In this document: positions 10,801-18,997 of the stretch, piece after piece
Position numbering within the stretch: the stretch's first letter is position 1
Layout of the letters: each line of letters starts with the position of its first letter
Source of the DNA: JAGQYP01 sp041392305
GTDB taxonomy: Bacteria; Bacteroidota; Bacteroidia; Flavobacteriales_D; Crocinitomicaceae
Reading direction: 5' to 3'
NCBI GenBank assembly: GCA_041392305.1
Contig: JAWKMJ010000014.1
Location: 1 to 64,000, forward strand
Length of the DNA stretch: 64,000 nt
The notes under the pieces: generated by a model
Seen by the model: the letters and a program-made list of their open reading frames with translations, nothing else
What the model was told of the DNA's origin: nothing
The model's database searches: none
Program-made: the position numbers and the translations under genes

Positions 10801-11854
10801 TGTTGGTATGCCATTTTCTGAGAGTTCTTATATCCCTTCAGCTACAGCTCTTTTCAGTTTTACTTCAATTAGTTACAATTCTGACATAAACATCGTTATG
10901 ACTAATGATAAAACTAAATGGACGAAGTGCCCAGTAATAGAAATGTGCAAAGACCCAAACCAGTCTGTTGGAGGCACCGAACCAATGACTTTAAGGCAAT
11001 CGACTTCAAAAGATAAAAACGGAAATGACATAGTCGGATCAATAGGCTTGAGTTATTTTCCAGGATATGCAATAAATATTAATACTGGAGAAAGGCTAAA
11101 CATGGCATTTGGTGAAAATTCCGGTTTGTATACTGGAGCTGATAATGGTAGAGATATGCTATGGAATCCAACCTCCACATTTTACAGCAGTAATGGTTAT
11201 CCTATTTTTGGAGGGCAACATCCTATTTACATCTTCCAAAAAAGTAAGGACTCACAAGGAATGCCATTATATGATGAAGGACAGTACATTTTCAACAACC
11301 TGAATGGTGGGAATGTTTTAACACATAGAAATGTATGGAAAGAATGCATCTATGTATACTATCCCTTATTGGCACCTGGAGCAACCTTACTTCAAACAGA
11401 CGCAACAATCAAAGTTCGCACTCAAAAACCCTATGAAAACTTTGTTGCCACAGGAGAAAGATCTGGATTACCCACCTATGAATTTACTACACGAGGAATA
11501 GAAGTTATCAATGAAGACCTTGAATCATTGCATGATAATATGTCTAATATTAACATCGTACCTAATCCCTACTATGGATATTCTGAGTACGAACAAGGAG
11601 CGCTTCAATATGTTGCTAAAATCACCAACCTTCCCCAAGAATGCGAGGTAATTATTGTAAATATTAGAGGAAAATTTGTACATAAATTCAAAAAGGACAA
11701 TCCACTTACCTATTTAGATTGGGATCTTACAAATAGTATCGGTGTCCCGGTTGCTTCAGGTGTATATCTGATTTATATCAAAGTACCAGATGGTGGAGAA
11801 AAAGTATTGAAATTTTTTGTTGCTCAAAGGCAAGTTGATACTCAACAATTTTAA
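7895..11854 (+). CDS. large secreted protein with T9SS-like C-terminal domain, function unknown
   Basis: 1319 residues from ATG 7895 (in-frame ATG at 7862 precedes an unlikely leader). A signal peptide ends GSAQ. The body has no recognised catalytic domain but is rich in Asp/Asn/Gly calcium-binding-like stretches (DRNNDGNYNPYDGDYPWYD, DNDGIDNAYGIDDGE). The C-terminal ~100 residues (VPNPYYGYSEYE, then DWDLTNSIGVPVASGVYLIY) resemble the C-terminal domain of large T9SS-exported Bacteroidota proteins, where NPYY starts the domain and ASGVYL lies near the end. It follows the M28 gene closely and could share its transcript. Surface exposure or release is inferred; a role is not assigned. Confidence 0.8.
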   Translation: MKICVLITLICLSHYGSAQTFKDAQNYNSNYQKSSGCAPSVGKTTLELNNVRALIHTGGNLWQITSENRAQYEVPKGSGIMALFTSALWLGGTDVNDQLKLAALRYLNGRDYWTGPLTDDGTAEITADECSKYDRHFVITRDEVNQFDAWFKAGLYDAQNGTDTQNERFPNYSIPESILDWPAHGEVALNQSYYLAPFYDRNNDGNYNPYDGDYPWYDIEGDIECNNDRRLSLYGDQTFWWVMNDKGNIHSETYSEPIGMEIKAQAFAFSSNDAVNDMTFYNYELINRSTQTLTNTYFGVFVDVALGGPFDDYVGCDVSRGLAYAYNGRANDLSEMGFLGYGTNPPAIGVDFFEGPYQDNDGIDNAYGIDDGEALNGIGYGDSIIDNERFGMRRFVYYNNVGGGNGAQTDPVTAQEYYYYLQGIWKDGTQMVYGGSGHVSDALANPNQPAYFMFPDDSDPLAWGTDGIQQLPWNEHTAGNQPYDRRFVQSAGPFTLLPGAVNNITVGVAYARAAGGDPFESVQVLKLADDKAQSLFENCFKILEGPHAPQMEITELENELVFTLFNPSGSNNEDENYSERDPFIITTDSSSGDDHFRFQGYQVFQLVDNSVSLSDLDDTDKARLVFQCDKKDGVDRLINFEFNQELGVSSPQLKVDGADDGLAHSFSIKVDQFATGSKELVNFKKYYYLAVAYAYNEFDEYDPEDPTKLDGQKEPYLLSRKSAFGRIETLEATPHNPIANGHGTSVNSYYGQMPEITRIDGKGNGGNFTDLTDESINNILYNNFSEKITYKENFGPISVKVIDPLSLLPADYRIEILEDSNNELFSSSWRLINLNSGDTIFSDQAINVRNEQIIPEIGLSITFNQFRYQKDTMTVSSWFTDPIDATINYEDSSKIWLSGVFDVDASNPNNWIRSGTNLPGSNDCQNGPDLSNYYDPCCYFDRPGADIDKKYQGLLNGTIAPFKLVGYECVGMPFSESSYIPSATALFSFTSISYNSDINIVMTNDKTKWTKCPVIEMCKDPNQSVGGTEPMTLRQSTSKDKNGNDIVGSIGLSYFPGYAININTGERLNMAFGENSGLYTGADNGRDMLWNPTSTFYSSNGYPIFGGQHPIYIFQKSKDSQGMPLYDEGQYIFNNLNGGNVLTHRNVWKECIYVYYPLLAPGATLLQTDATIKVRTQKPYENFVATGERSGLPTYEFTTRGIEVINEDLESLHDNMSNINIVPNPYYGYSEYEQGALQYVAKITNLPQECEVIIVNIRGKFVHKFKKDNPLTYLDWDLTNSIGVPVASGVYLIYIKVPDGGEKVLKFFVAQRQVDTQQF

Positions 11855-11943
11855 AAACTGAAAATTCGGCTCTCATAAACCGGTCTATAAGGCGATATCA
11901 AAAAAATCTGAGACACGAATACACTTAACGCAAAAACAAGCCT

Positions 11944-12849
11944 TTAAAACTCTTTAAAATCAGTTTTTTTCTTTATAACATAAATCTGAGAGGTACACCC
12001 ATGCGAATTTTTATGAAAATAGGACCGCATTCCATTCCATAATGCATAAAGAATGTTTCTACCCATATATTGTTCACTTAACATAGAAACATAAACCGGA
12101 TCAAATTGCATCGGTTTGATTTCTACAATTTCCGCTCCATATTTTTGAAATAGATTGGAAACATCCTCCTTTCTAAAATGATACAGATGTCTTGGCACGT
12201 CCCAACCTCCCCATTTTTCTCCATAAAATTTTGCATCCCAAGAATCAGGATTTGGTACTGCTACAATTAAAACGCCATCATCTTTTAACAGCTTCAACAT
12301 CTGCGGAACATCCTCATTCAAATTGTAAACATGTTCCAAAACATGCCATAGAGTAATCACGTCTATAGATTTAAAAGGCAGCTCATATAACTGTTCAATT
12401 GGTCTGAAATCAAGAGCAAAGTTTTGTTCAGCCTCCATTCTAACGGCTTCGCTTGGTTCAAGTCCTGTAACATCAAACCCGCAAGAAAAGGCCTTGTTTA
12501 AAAAATACCCTGCGCCACTCCCAACATCCAATAGTCTTCCCTTTGGAACATATCTTTGGACTAAATCTATTTTTCGTTGGAGCGTGAAGTTTCTAACCAA
12601 GTGATAAACAAAATTCTTAATGCCCTTTTTTGTGTTGGAATGACTAACATATACTTCCGACTCATAATATTTCCCAATAGAAGAAACAGAGGGCACTGGG
12701 TTTGTAAAAAGAAAACCACATTCATCACATTTAAAGACAGAAAATTTTTCCTGAGTAATCATATAATCGTTTGTGTGAAAGTGGAAGTGAATATTTCCCG
12801 AGTCACATATTGGGCATTGTTTTTTTTCTAGTTGTTCCACGTGAAACAT
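11944..12849 (-). CDS. class I SAM-dependent methyltransferase
   Basis: 301 residues from the ATG at 12849. The N-terminus has a zinc-ribbon-like Cys pattern (CPICDSG and CDECGF), followed by a Rossmann methyltransferase core: motif I GRLLDVGSGAGYFL, then ITLWHVLEHV and GVLIVAVPNPDSW. Such zinc-ribbon methyltransferases often modify sugars or small molecules; the substrate here is unknown. It starts one base after the mnmG stop, so it is the last gene of the ybeY-mnmG operon. Its first codons (MFHVEQ) are encoded by a parS-like site at 12833-12848. A longer frame reaching 12888 would overlap mnmG and is not preferred. Confidence 0.85.
   Translation of the reverse strand: MFHVEQLEKKQCPICDSGNIHFHFHTNDYMITQEKFSVFKCDECGFLFTNPVPSVSSIGKYYESEVYVSHSNTKKGIKNFVYHLVRNFTLQRKIDLVQRYVPKGRLLDVGSGAGYFLNKAFSCGFDVTGLEPSEAVRMEAEQNFALDFRPIEQLYELPFKSIDVITLWHVLEHVYNLNEDVPQMLKLLKDDGVLIVAVPNPDSWDAKFYGEKWGGWDVPRHLYHFRKEDVSNLFQKYGAEIVEIKPMQFDPVYVSMLSEQYMGRNILYALWNGMRSYFHKNSHGCTSQIYVIKKKTDFKEF
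12833..12848. promoter_or_regulatory. parS: parS-like ParB binding site (one mismatch)
   Basis: TGTTCCACGTGAAACA differs by one base from the conserved parS TGTTTCACGTGAAACA. It spans the start codon region of the methyltransferase gene. Confidence 0.75.
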
Positions 12850-12850
12850 T

Positions 12851-14716
12851 TTATCTACCACAAGCCACCAACAAGACACTAATATCACTAGGACTTACGC
12901 CGCTAATTCTACTTGCCTCACCAATGGTTTGCGGGTTAATATTACTTAATTTTTCCCTTGCCTCGCTTGACAAGCTACTCAGACTATTATACTCAAAGCC
13001 TTTTGGTATCTTAACATCTTCAAGCCTCCTCATTTTATCTGCCAGATCCTTTTCTCTCTTTATATAGCCTTCGTATTTGATTGAAATTTCCAGACTTTCG
13101 GCTTCTTCTTTAGTTAAACCACCAACAATCTCACGTAGACTTGAATCAACACCACAAAAACCAATAAGATCAACATTTGGACGGGATATCACTTTATTAT
13201 ATTTAACTTTTTGTTTGAGTGGCGCACTACTATTTTGAGATAGATATTCGTTCACAATTATAGGATCAGCACTAAGCTCCATAATCTTATCTTCTGCCTT
13301 TTGAATGTTTGAGTACTTATCAAGGAAAGCTTTATAACGAACCGTAGACAACAACCCTAGTTCATAACCTTTAGTTGAAAGCCTAGCGTCTGCATTATCC
13401 TGTCTTAATAAAATCCTAAACTCAGCCCTACTTGTAAACATTCTATATGGTTCCTCGGTTCCCTTTAATACTAGATCATCTATCAAGACGCCAATATAAG
13501 ATTCATCACGCCCAAGTATAAAAGGAGGTTTGTTGTCTACAGCCAGAGCCGCATTAACCCCTGCTATTAAACCCTGACATGCGGCCTCTTCATATCCCGT
13601 AGTTCCATTAACTTGTCCGGCTAAATACAATCCATTAAGGTGTTTGGATTCAAGTGTGTGCCTCAGCCCAATTGGATTAAAATAATCATATTCAATTGCA
13701 TAGCCAGGCCTAAAAAAACGAACATGCTCGAAACCTGGTATTGTCTTTATTGCATTAAACTGGGTTTCCATGGGAAGACTTGTGCTAAATCCATTTACAT
13801 AAATCTCGATAGTATCCCATCCTTCAGGTTCTACAAATATTTGATGTCGTTCTCTTTCTTTAAAACGATTAATTTTATCTTCTATACTAGGACAATATCT
13901 TGGACCAAGTGACTTTATTCTACCTGTAAACATCGGACTTTTATCGAAGCCAGATTCTAAAATCTCGTGAGTTGCATTATTTGTATAAGTGATCCAACAT
14001 GACCTCTGTTCCTGTAGAGGTTTTATCTGAGGATCAAAGGAAAACTTACTCGGGTTTTCATCTCCTGGTTGTTCTTCCATTTTTGTATAATCTAGAGATC
14101 GTCCGTCTACTCTTGGTGGAGTACCTGTTTTCATTCGACCAATTATAAAACCATAATCCAAGAGAGAATCAGACAAACCAAGACTAGCTTCATCTCCAAC
14201 ACGGCCTCCCTGAAAATTATTTAAACCAACATGTATTAGCCCATTCATAAAAGTGCCAGCTGTTATCACCACCCTTTTACTATATATCTTTTCATTCATC
14301 TTAGTTTGAACACCAACAACCGAATCTTTTTCTATCAACAAACCAACAACACTGTCTTGCCAGAAACAAACGTTCTCGTTTTCTTCTAAAAACTGTCTCC
14401 ATAACTTTGAATATAGAAACCGATCATTTTGTGCACGCGGTGACCACATAGCAGGCCCTTTGCTTCTATTTAACATACGAAACTGAATCGCACTCATATC
14501 TGAAACGATTCCAGACATACCACCCAAAGCATCGATCTCACGCATAATCTGACCCTTCGCAACACCTCCAGTAGCAGGGTTGCAAGACATTTGGGCAATC
14601 GTATTCATGTTCATGGTGATCAGAAGCACCTTCTTTCCCATCTTTCCAGCAGCATGTGCAGCTTCACAACCTGCATGACCAGCACCAACAACAATTACAT
14701 CGAAATTTTCTTCCAT
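12851..14716 (-). CDS. mnmG: tRNA uridine-5-carboxymethylaminomethyl modification enzyme MnmG (GidA)
   Basis: 621 residues, the usual length. An N-terminal FAD dinucleotide-binding motif (VIVVGAGHAGCEAA, about 8-20) is followed by SCNPATGGVAKG, KTGTPPRVDGR, TGYEEAACQGLIAG and FTSRAEFRILLRQDNAD, all hallmarks of MnmG. With MnmE it installs the 5-carboxymethylaminomethyl group on the wobble uridine of certain tRNAs, in the cytoplasm. The C-terminal helical domain is complete (ISGVSPSDISVLLVACGR). The gene is bracketed by two parS sites, and mnmG is a classical origin-proximal gene. Operon: ybeY upstream (26-base gap holding parS), methyltransferase downstream (1-base gap). Confidence 0.98.
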   Translation of the reverse strand: MEENFDVIVVGAGHAGCEAAHAAGKMGKKVLLITMNMNTIAQMSCNPATGGVAKGQIMREIDALGGMSGIVSDMSAIQFRMLNRSKGPAMWSPRAQNDRFLYSKLWRQFLEENENVCFWQDSVVGLLIEKDSVVGVQTKMNEKIYSKRVVITAGTFMNGLIHVGLNNFQGGRVGDEASLGLSDSLLDYGFIIGRMKTGTPPRVDGRSLDYTKMEEQPGDENPSKFSFDPQIKPLQEQRSCWITYTNNATHEILESGFDKSPMFTGRIKSLGPRYCPSIEDKINRFKERERHQIFVEPEGWDTIEIYVNGFSTSLPMETQFNAIKTIPGFEHVRFFRPGYAIEYDYFNPIGLRHTLESKHLNGLYLAGQVNGTTGYEEAACQGLIAGVNAALAVDNKPPFILGRDESYIGVLIDDLVLKGTEEPYRMFTSRAEFRILLRQDNADARLSTKGYELGLLSTVRYKAFLDKYSNIQKAEDKIMELSADPIIVNEYLSQNSSAPLKQKVKYNKVISRPNVDLIGFCGVDSSLREIVGGLTKEEAESLEISIKYEGYIKREKDLADKMRRLEDVKIPKGFEYNSLSSLSSEAREKLSNINPQTIGEASRISGVSPSDISVLLVACGR

Positions 14717-14721
14717 AGATA

Positions 14722-14737
14722 TGTTTCACGTGAAACA
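14722..14737. promoter_or_regulatory. parS: parS, perfect ParB binding site
   Basis: TGTTTCACGTGAAACA is an exact 16-base match to the conserved bacterial parS palindrome, lying in the 26-base gap between ybeY and mnmG, directly upstream of the mnmG start. Confidence 0.93.
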
Positions 14738-14742
14738 CAAAA

Positions 14743-15159
14743 TTAGAAAGTAAGTAAGGATAAATAAAAATTTTCACGCTCTCGCATCACGAGTTTCTCT
14801 TCTTCTGTTTTATCGTTATATCCAATAATATGCAACACACCATGAACCAAAACACGATAAAACTCGAATAAATAGATTTCTCCAAGATCTTGTGAGTTCT
14901 CTTTAATTCTGTCAATACTAACCAGAAACTCACCACTTATTATGTCGCCTATTTTTTGATCAATTGTGATAATATCCGTAAAATAATCATGACCAAGTAG
15001 CTCCTTATTATATTCAAGGAGTTGTTCATCAGACATAAAAACATATATAAGATCTCCTTCTGTAAAACCTTCAGATTCTATTAGATTTGAAACCAATAAA
15101 TGAAAACTATTTTCCGAAAAATCTTCAGGTGGTTTAGATTGGAAAATAAATTCAACCAT
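14743..15159 (-). CDS. ybeY: endoribonuclease YbeY, rRNA maturation factor
   Basis: 138 residues. The metal-binding motif lies at the end of the catalytic domain: H106-G-V-L-H110-I-I-G-Y-N-D116. YbeY is a metal-dependent RNase involved in 16S rRNA 3' maturation and ribosome quality control. The third ligand, His in the E. coli protein, is Asp here. Also typical are LGHDYFTDIITID (about 55-67) and GEFLVSIDRIKEN (about 76-88). The start overlaps the stop of the upstream RsbW-like gene (TAATG), so the two are translationally coupled. Confidence 0.9.
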   Translation of the reverse strand: MVEFIFQSKPPEDFSENSFHLLVSNLIESEGFTEGDLIYVFMSDEQLLEYNKELLGHDYFTDIITIDQKIGDIISGEFLVSIDRIKENSQDLGEIYLFEFYRVLVHGVLHIIGYNDKTEEEKLVMRERENFYLSLLTF

Positions 15160-15554
15160 TACAAAGAGAATTCGATTTCCACTTTACTCCCATTATCAAA
15201 ATACTCAACTTTATCAGCTAAGTTTTTCATTAAAAAAATACCCCTGCCATTCGGTTTTTCTATGTTCTCGGGGTCAGTCGGGTCTGGTAAATTATTAAAA
15301 TCAAATCCATTGCCTTCATCTTTAATGGCAAATTTTAGTACCTTATTAGAAAGCATGCACTCAACCGTCACAATTTTCTCTTCCACATTTAAATTACCGT
15401 GTTCTATTGCATTATTAACGGCCTCAGTTACGGCAATAAGAACATTCCCATAATGATCCTCAGAAAAATTATTCGACTCACACACCTTGTCAATTAGGGA
15501 TTCAACTTTCGCTATTTCTGCGGTAGAACTAGAAATCGTAACTCTCTCTTCCAT
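15159..15554 (-). CDS. ATP-binding protein of the RsbW/SpoIIAB anti-sigma kinase type
   Basis: 131 residues forming one HATPase_c_2 (GHKL) domain: N box EAVNNAIEHGN (about 48-58), G1 box DEGNGFD (about 79-85), G2 box NGRGIFLMKNL (about 102-112). In Bacillus such proteins bind sigma factors or phosphorylate STAS-domain antagonists. No STAS protein is adjacent, so the partner is unknown. The only PP2C phosphatase in the window is at 33727, in a different operon. It starts 4 bases after the apparent end of the broken DUF4175-like gene. Confidence 0.88.
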   Translation of the reverse strand: MEERVTISSSTAEIAKVESLIDKVCESNNFSEDHYGNVLIAVTEAVNNAIEHGNLNVEEKIVTVECMLSNKVLKFAIKDEGNGFDFNNLPDPTDPENIEKPNGRGIFLMKNLADKVEYFDNGSKVEIEFSL

Positions 15555-15557
15555 TGG

Positions 15558-16262
15558 TTAATTATCAATTGTATTGAAGTATTCATTTGCTTTAGATTTA
15601 TAATGTAAAATTCAAGTCGGATTCAGCGTTTAACAGCTCAATCTGCTCCTCTTGCTTTCTTCTTATACTCAAGAAACTTTAAGGTTACTATTCTCTATTT
15701 TTTCCAGAATCGATTCTTCTATCATCAAAATCTCTTCTCGCCTACCTTTTCTGTTCTGCAAAGATTAGATAAAATATCTTGTTGACGCTTTTAATAAGAT
15801 CTCTTCTGTCAAATCGTTTGTTATTCTTCCATTTGCTCAAGTTTCAATCAGGTCATTTAACTTGTTTCCAATACTCCGAACCATCTGCATTTTTTTTTGT
15901 CTTAATTTTTCAAGAGATTTTCTAATTGCAATCTCGTTCGCTGGCCATTTTTGCTATTCCTTACTTGTTAAACCTTTCCCACTATATTTTTTTTTCCGCC
16001 TTGTCCAGTATTATTCCCATCTTCCTGCCTCTGTCACTCTCTTCATCTGTTCCATTTGATTTTTAAGAGCATCTTTCATCTGCTGTAGTGACATATTGCC
16101 TGAACTCATTTTTGTCCTTGTCCTCCTGGATTGTTGCAGCTTCCGTTACCACCTTGTTTACTTTTCATTTGATTTTGCATCTGCTCCAAAGCTTCACTAA
16201 GTAACAAAGCAACATTATTGTAAGATGTCATTACATATTGCTCTGAATCAAGAGCAATCGTA
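15558..16262 (-). pseudogene. frameshifted 3' end of the DUF4175-like gene
   Basis: No long frame exists here, but hopping between the three minus-strand frames recovers one continuous Gln/Lys/Met-rich sequence in the right order: VALLLSEALEQMQNQMKS, MSLQQMKDALKNQMEQMKR, NDLTEEIL, QQDILSNL, QEEQIELLNAES and finally YKSKANEYFNTIDN with a stop at 15558-15560. This is what the C-terminus of DUF4175-type proteins looks like. At least eight frame changes are needed, several at A/T runs (16109-16113; 15987-15995) and mostly fixable by adding a base. Real decay or local sequence error cannot be told apart here. Confidence 0.75.
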
Positions 16263-18884
16263 GTTTTTCTTCCTCTGATTATCCAATGATTTTTTTAAAT
16301 TATGATCAATCTCTCTCACCTCATTTCCAATTGTAGAAGCAATTACCGGAACTCTTTTCATCAAAGCATTTAAACTATCTTTAACAATTATGTTATCATC
16401 TATAATCTTTCTTTGATCTCTTACCAAATCTAAAAAATGCGGGTCGGACACATCAGTACCCTTTATTTCGTCTAGTAAACGTTCCTGTTCGAAAGACAAA
16501 CGGATTACGTTCTCTAAAAGATCTCTTAAAGCATCCATATCTAAGCTTTCTTGTTGAGCCGAAGCTGATTGCAACATATTCTGAAGAGATTGGGCGTCTT
16601 CTTTCATTTTTTCCGCAGCAGACTTTTGTGAATCAGAAGATTTCTGATTCTTGTTTTTATCCAGTTGTTCTTTCGAATCGTTTATTTCTTGATTCGCATC
16701 TTGATTAAGTTTGGGATCCATGTCCAATGGCGATTTCAATTCATCATTCTTCTTTTGTAATTCTTCTAAATCTTTTTTAATCTGATTATATTCCTTCTCA
16801 ATTTCTTCTTCCTTCTTTTTCAAGTATTCATTGGATAAATTTTTATTCTCCGTATCCTCTGCATTCTTCTCTTGCTTTTTAGCTAATTCTTCAAGTTGTT
16901 TTGCTTTATCTTCTATTCCCTTTTCTACATCCATTCTTTTTAACATCTCAAGAGTATTGTCCATCTCTTCATTCATTTTTTCGACGTCCAACTCAAGTTC
17001 CTCTAAATCATCTTCACTAATATTCTCTTCTTCTTTGTTTAAGAGTTCCTGCATCTCTTCCAACAACTTTTTAAGTTCCTCATCCATCAGGCTTTCCATC
17101 AAATCTTCAATCTTTTCCTTCTTCTGTTGTATTTCTTCATTGTACTGATCAAACTTTTCATTGTAGGATTCATTCTTGTTAAAGTTGTTCAAAATATCTT
17201 CTAGATCTTGATTTAAATCTTCCCTTTGATTAATCACATCCTCCAACAATTTCTTGTTCTTCCATTGCTCTTCGCGATTAAGAAAATTATTCTTAAGTTT
17301 TTCAACCTTTTTCTGATATTCTTTCATCTTCTTCATCGCATCCTCCAAGTCATTTTCCACCTTATCGCGATTCTTTTGAATCTCTTCCCTATATTCCGCC
17401 TGACCAGGAATGTTGTATTTAAAAATGCGACTCTTTGAACTCTTCGAACCATTCACACCATCGTTATCCCAAACAACAAAATAGTATTCAATATCATCCT
17501 CCAATTGAATGTCTATATCCGAAAAATTCATATTAAAAAAGAAACGAGATTTAGTTAGATTGATTCCTGACTGCACAACTATACTGGTATCAAAAACCAT
17601 CTTTCCATCCCGTATGGATCTTAAATAAAATTTCACCGTTTTTAATCCATAATCATCTTCAGCATTACCGGAAAAATATCGATTAAAAACATCTGCACTA
17701 TCGATAGATTCAGAGATTGCTATGTTAGGATACTGATCCTTGATGATATCCATGTGAAAGTGTTTGACTTTGAAACTATCAATCTGATCATTTTTATAGG
17801 AAATAAGATAATCTTGTGAAGCCCTAGGTGCGTACAAAAACTGATTTAAACCAATAGCGGACTTATTTCGAATAGTGGTATCCTTAAACTCAAATTTATA
17901 CTCATTGATATTCTCCAACCTGAGTTTATAAGCCAGGACAGTTCCTTCTGGAATAATCAGGTCTCCATTATTTATAACCGTCTCATTAGGTCTATTTAAG
18001 TATTTCGGATATTGAAGTTCAACTTTTAATTCATTGATACGAGGTCGAGGAATCACAACAACATGGTACTTTTTCGATTTAAAACCGTTACCCTCAAAGC
18101 TAAAATCAAACGATTCGCTCACTCCTTTAAATTTATGTGTAAACCGATTACTTTTCTCCTTAAGCATAGAAAATCGACCATCATCGGTCATCACTTTTAC
18201 GATGCTTGGGAATTCACTACCATCCAATTCAACCTCAACTGTAAGATCTTCTCCTTGTAAAACAACTAATTCATTGTTCTTTAAATTAAAACCAAACGGT
18301 GCTTCTGGAATATACTCATCCTGATAATTCAAGAGTCTTTCCGTACTCTTCAATAAAATACTGGAATCCCAAAGAACAATTAACAAGACAATAGAGATTG
18401 GAATTAATACAAACTTTAATTTATCTCGGTTTGCGCTTAGCCTAATGGAAGAACTGAACTTATGGATTAAAAGCGTCTTTGTTCTTTGCTCAAGAGAGGC
18501 TAAAATCAAATCATAATTTTGAATATTGCTTTCCTTTAATTGAATGGTATTCAATAACTTATCATCAATATCAGGAATTAACGAACCTATTTCCTTAGCA
18601 GCCTCTTCTGTCGACATTCTTCCACTTCCGCCGAACATTTTAAACAAAGGGATACCTATATACCTCAAGAGCAAATAAACATTTGCCAATCCGAAAAAAG
18701 CCAGAATCATTCCTCTCCAGAAAGTAGAGAACTCAAATAGATATTCGGAAATAGCGGCGACAGTAAAAAAGGAAATGAACAATCCTATAAAATACATTCC
18801 TCCCTTAAAAACCTGATTCAAATAATACTTGTTTTTAAAGGCTTCAATTTGATCTAATACTATTTCGTATTTCGTCTTTTCCAT
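16248..18884 (-). CDS. DUF4175-like membrane protein with long coiled coil (C-terminus lost by frameshift)
   Basis: 878 residues as read from ATG 18884. Near the N-terminus are two membrane segments (about 22-45 and 55-75), with a third near 135-155 (LIPISIVLLIVLW). Next comes an extracytoplasmic beta-rich part (about 165-480), then a very charged Glu/Lys/Asp/Asn coiled coil (about 485-750) and a helical segment rich in Gln, Ser and Leu. The family is widespread in Bacteroidota but its function is not established. The frame leaves the conserved sequence near 16262 (ending KKNYDCS) and stops at 16248; the remainder is spread over other frames down to 15558. It is the first gene of the minus-strand operon leading to ybeY and mnmG. 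Confidence 0.8.
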   Translation of the reverse strand: MEKTKYEIVLDQIEAFKNKYYLNQVFKGGMYFIGLFISFFTVAAISEYLFEFSTFWRGMILAFFGLANVYLLLRYIGIPLFKMFGGSGRMSTEEAAKEIGSLIPDIDDKLLNTIQLKESNIQNYDLILASLEQRTKTLLIHKFSSSIRLSANRDKLKFVLIPISIVLLIVLWDSSILLKSTERLLNYQDEYIPEAPFGFNLKNNELVVLQGEDLTVEVELDGSEFPSIVKVMTDDGRFSMLKEKSNRFTHKFKGVSESFDFSFEGNGFKSKKYHVVVIPRPRINELKVELQYPKYLNRPNETVINNGDLIIPEGTVLAYKLRLENINEYKFEFKDTTIRNKSAIGLNQFLYAPRASQDYLISYKNDQIDSFKVKHFHMDIIKDQYPNIAISESIDSADVFNRYFSGNAEDDYGLKTVKFYLRSIRDGKMVFDTSIVVQSGINLTKSRFFFNMNFSDIDIQLEDDIEYYFVVWDNDGVNGSKSSKSRIFKYNIPGQAEYREEIQKNRDKVENDLEDAMKKMKEYQKKVEKLKNNFLNREEQWKNKKLLEDVINQREDLNQDLEDILNNFNKNESYNEKFDQYNEEIQQKKEKIEDLMESLMDEELKKLLEEMQELLNKEEENISEDDLEELELDVEKMNEEMDNTLEMLKRMDVEKGIEDKAKQLEELAKKQEKNAEDTENKNLSNEYLKKKEEEIEKEYNQIKKDLEELQKKNDELKSPLDMDPKLNQDANQEINDSKEQLDKNKNQKSSDSQKSAAEKMKEDAQSLQNMLQSASAQQESLDMDALRDLLENVIRLSFEQERLLDEIKGTDVSDPHFLDLVRDQRKIIDDNIIVKDSLNALMKRVPVIASTIGNEVREIDHNLKKSLDNQRKKNYDCS

Positions 18885-18945
18885 TGTTGCTTGTAAGACC
18901 AACTAACTAATTTATGAAAAACCCTATTAATAAACGTACAAAAGC

Positions 18946-18953
18946 CAAAATTA
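18946..18953 (-). promoter_or_regulatory. -7 box TAATTTTG for the DUF4175/ybeY/mnmG operon
   Basis: Minus-strand TAnnTTTG match 61 bases upstream of ATG 18884, back to back with the gltX promoter. Confidence 0.45.
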
Positions 18954-18974
18954 TTCCATAATCGACGGATTGTA

Positions 18975-18982
18975 TATCTTTG
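18975..18982 (+). promoter_or_regulatory. -7 box TATCTTTG for gltX
   Basis: TAnnTTTG match 15 bases before ATG 18998. The alternative upstream TTG start (18980) lies inside this box, which decides for the ATG. Confidence 0.6.
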
Positions 18983-18997
18983 CACAAAATTGTACAG

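Noticed and set aside
16831..17438. Plus-strand Ser/Phe-rich open frames opposite the DUF4175-like gene.
   Set aside because: They are mirror images of the Glu/Lys-rich coiled-coil coding sequence, with no start signal or plausible protein composition.
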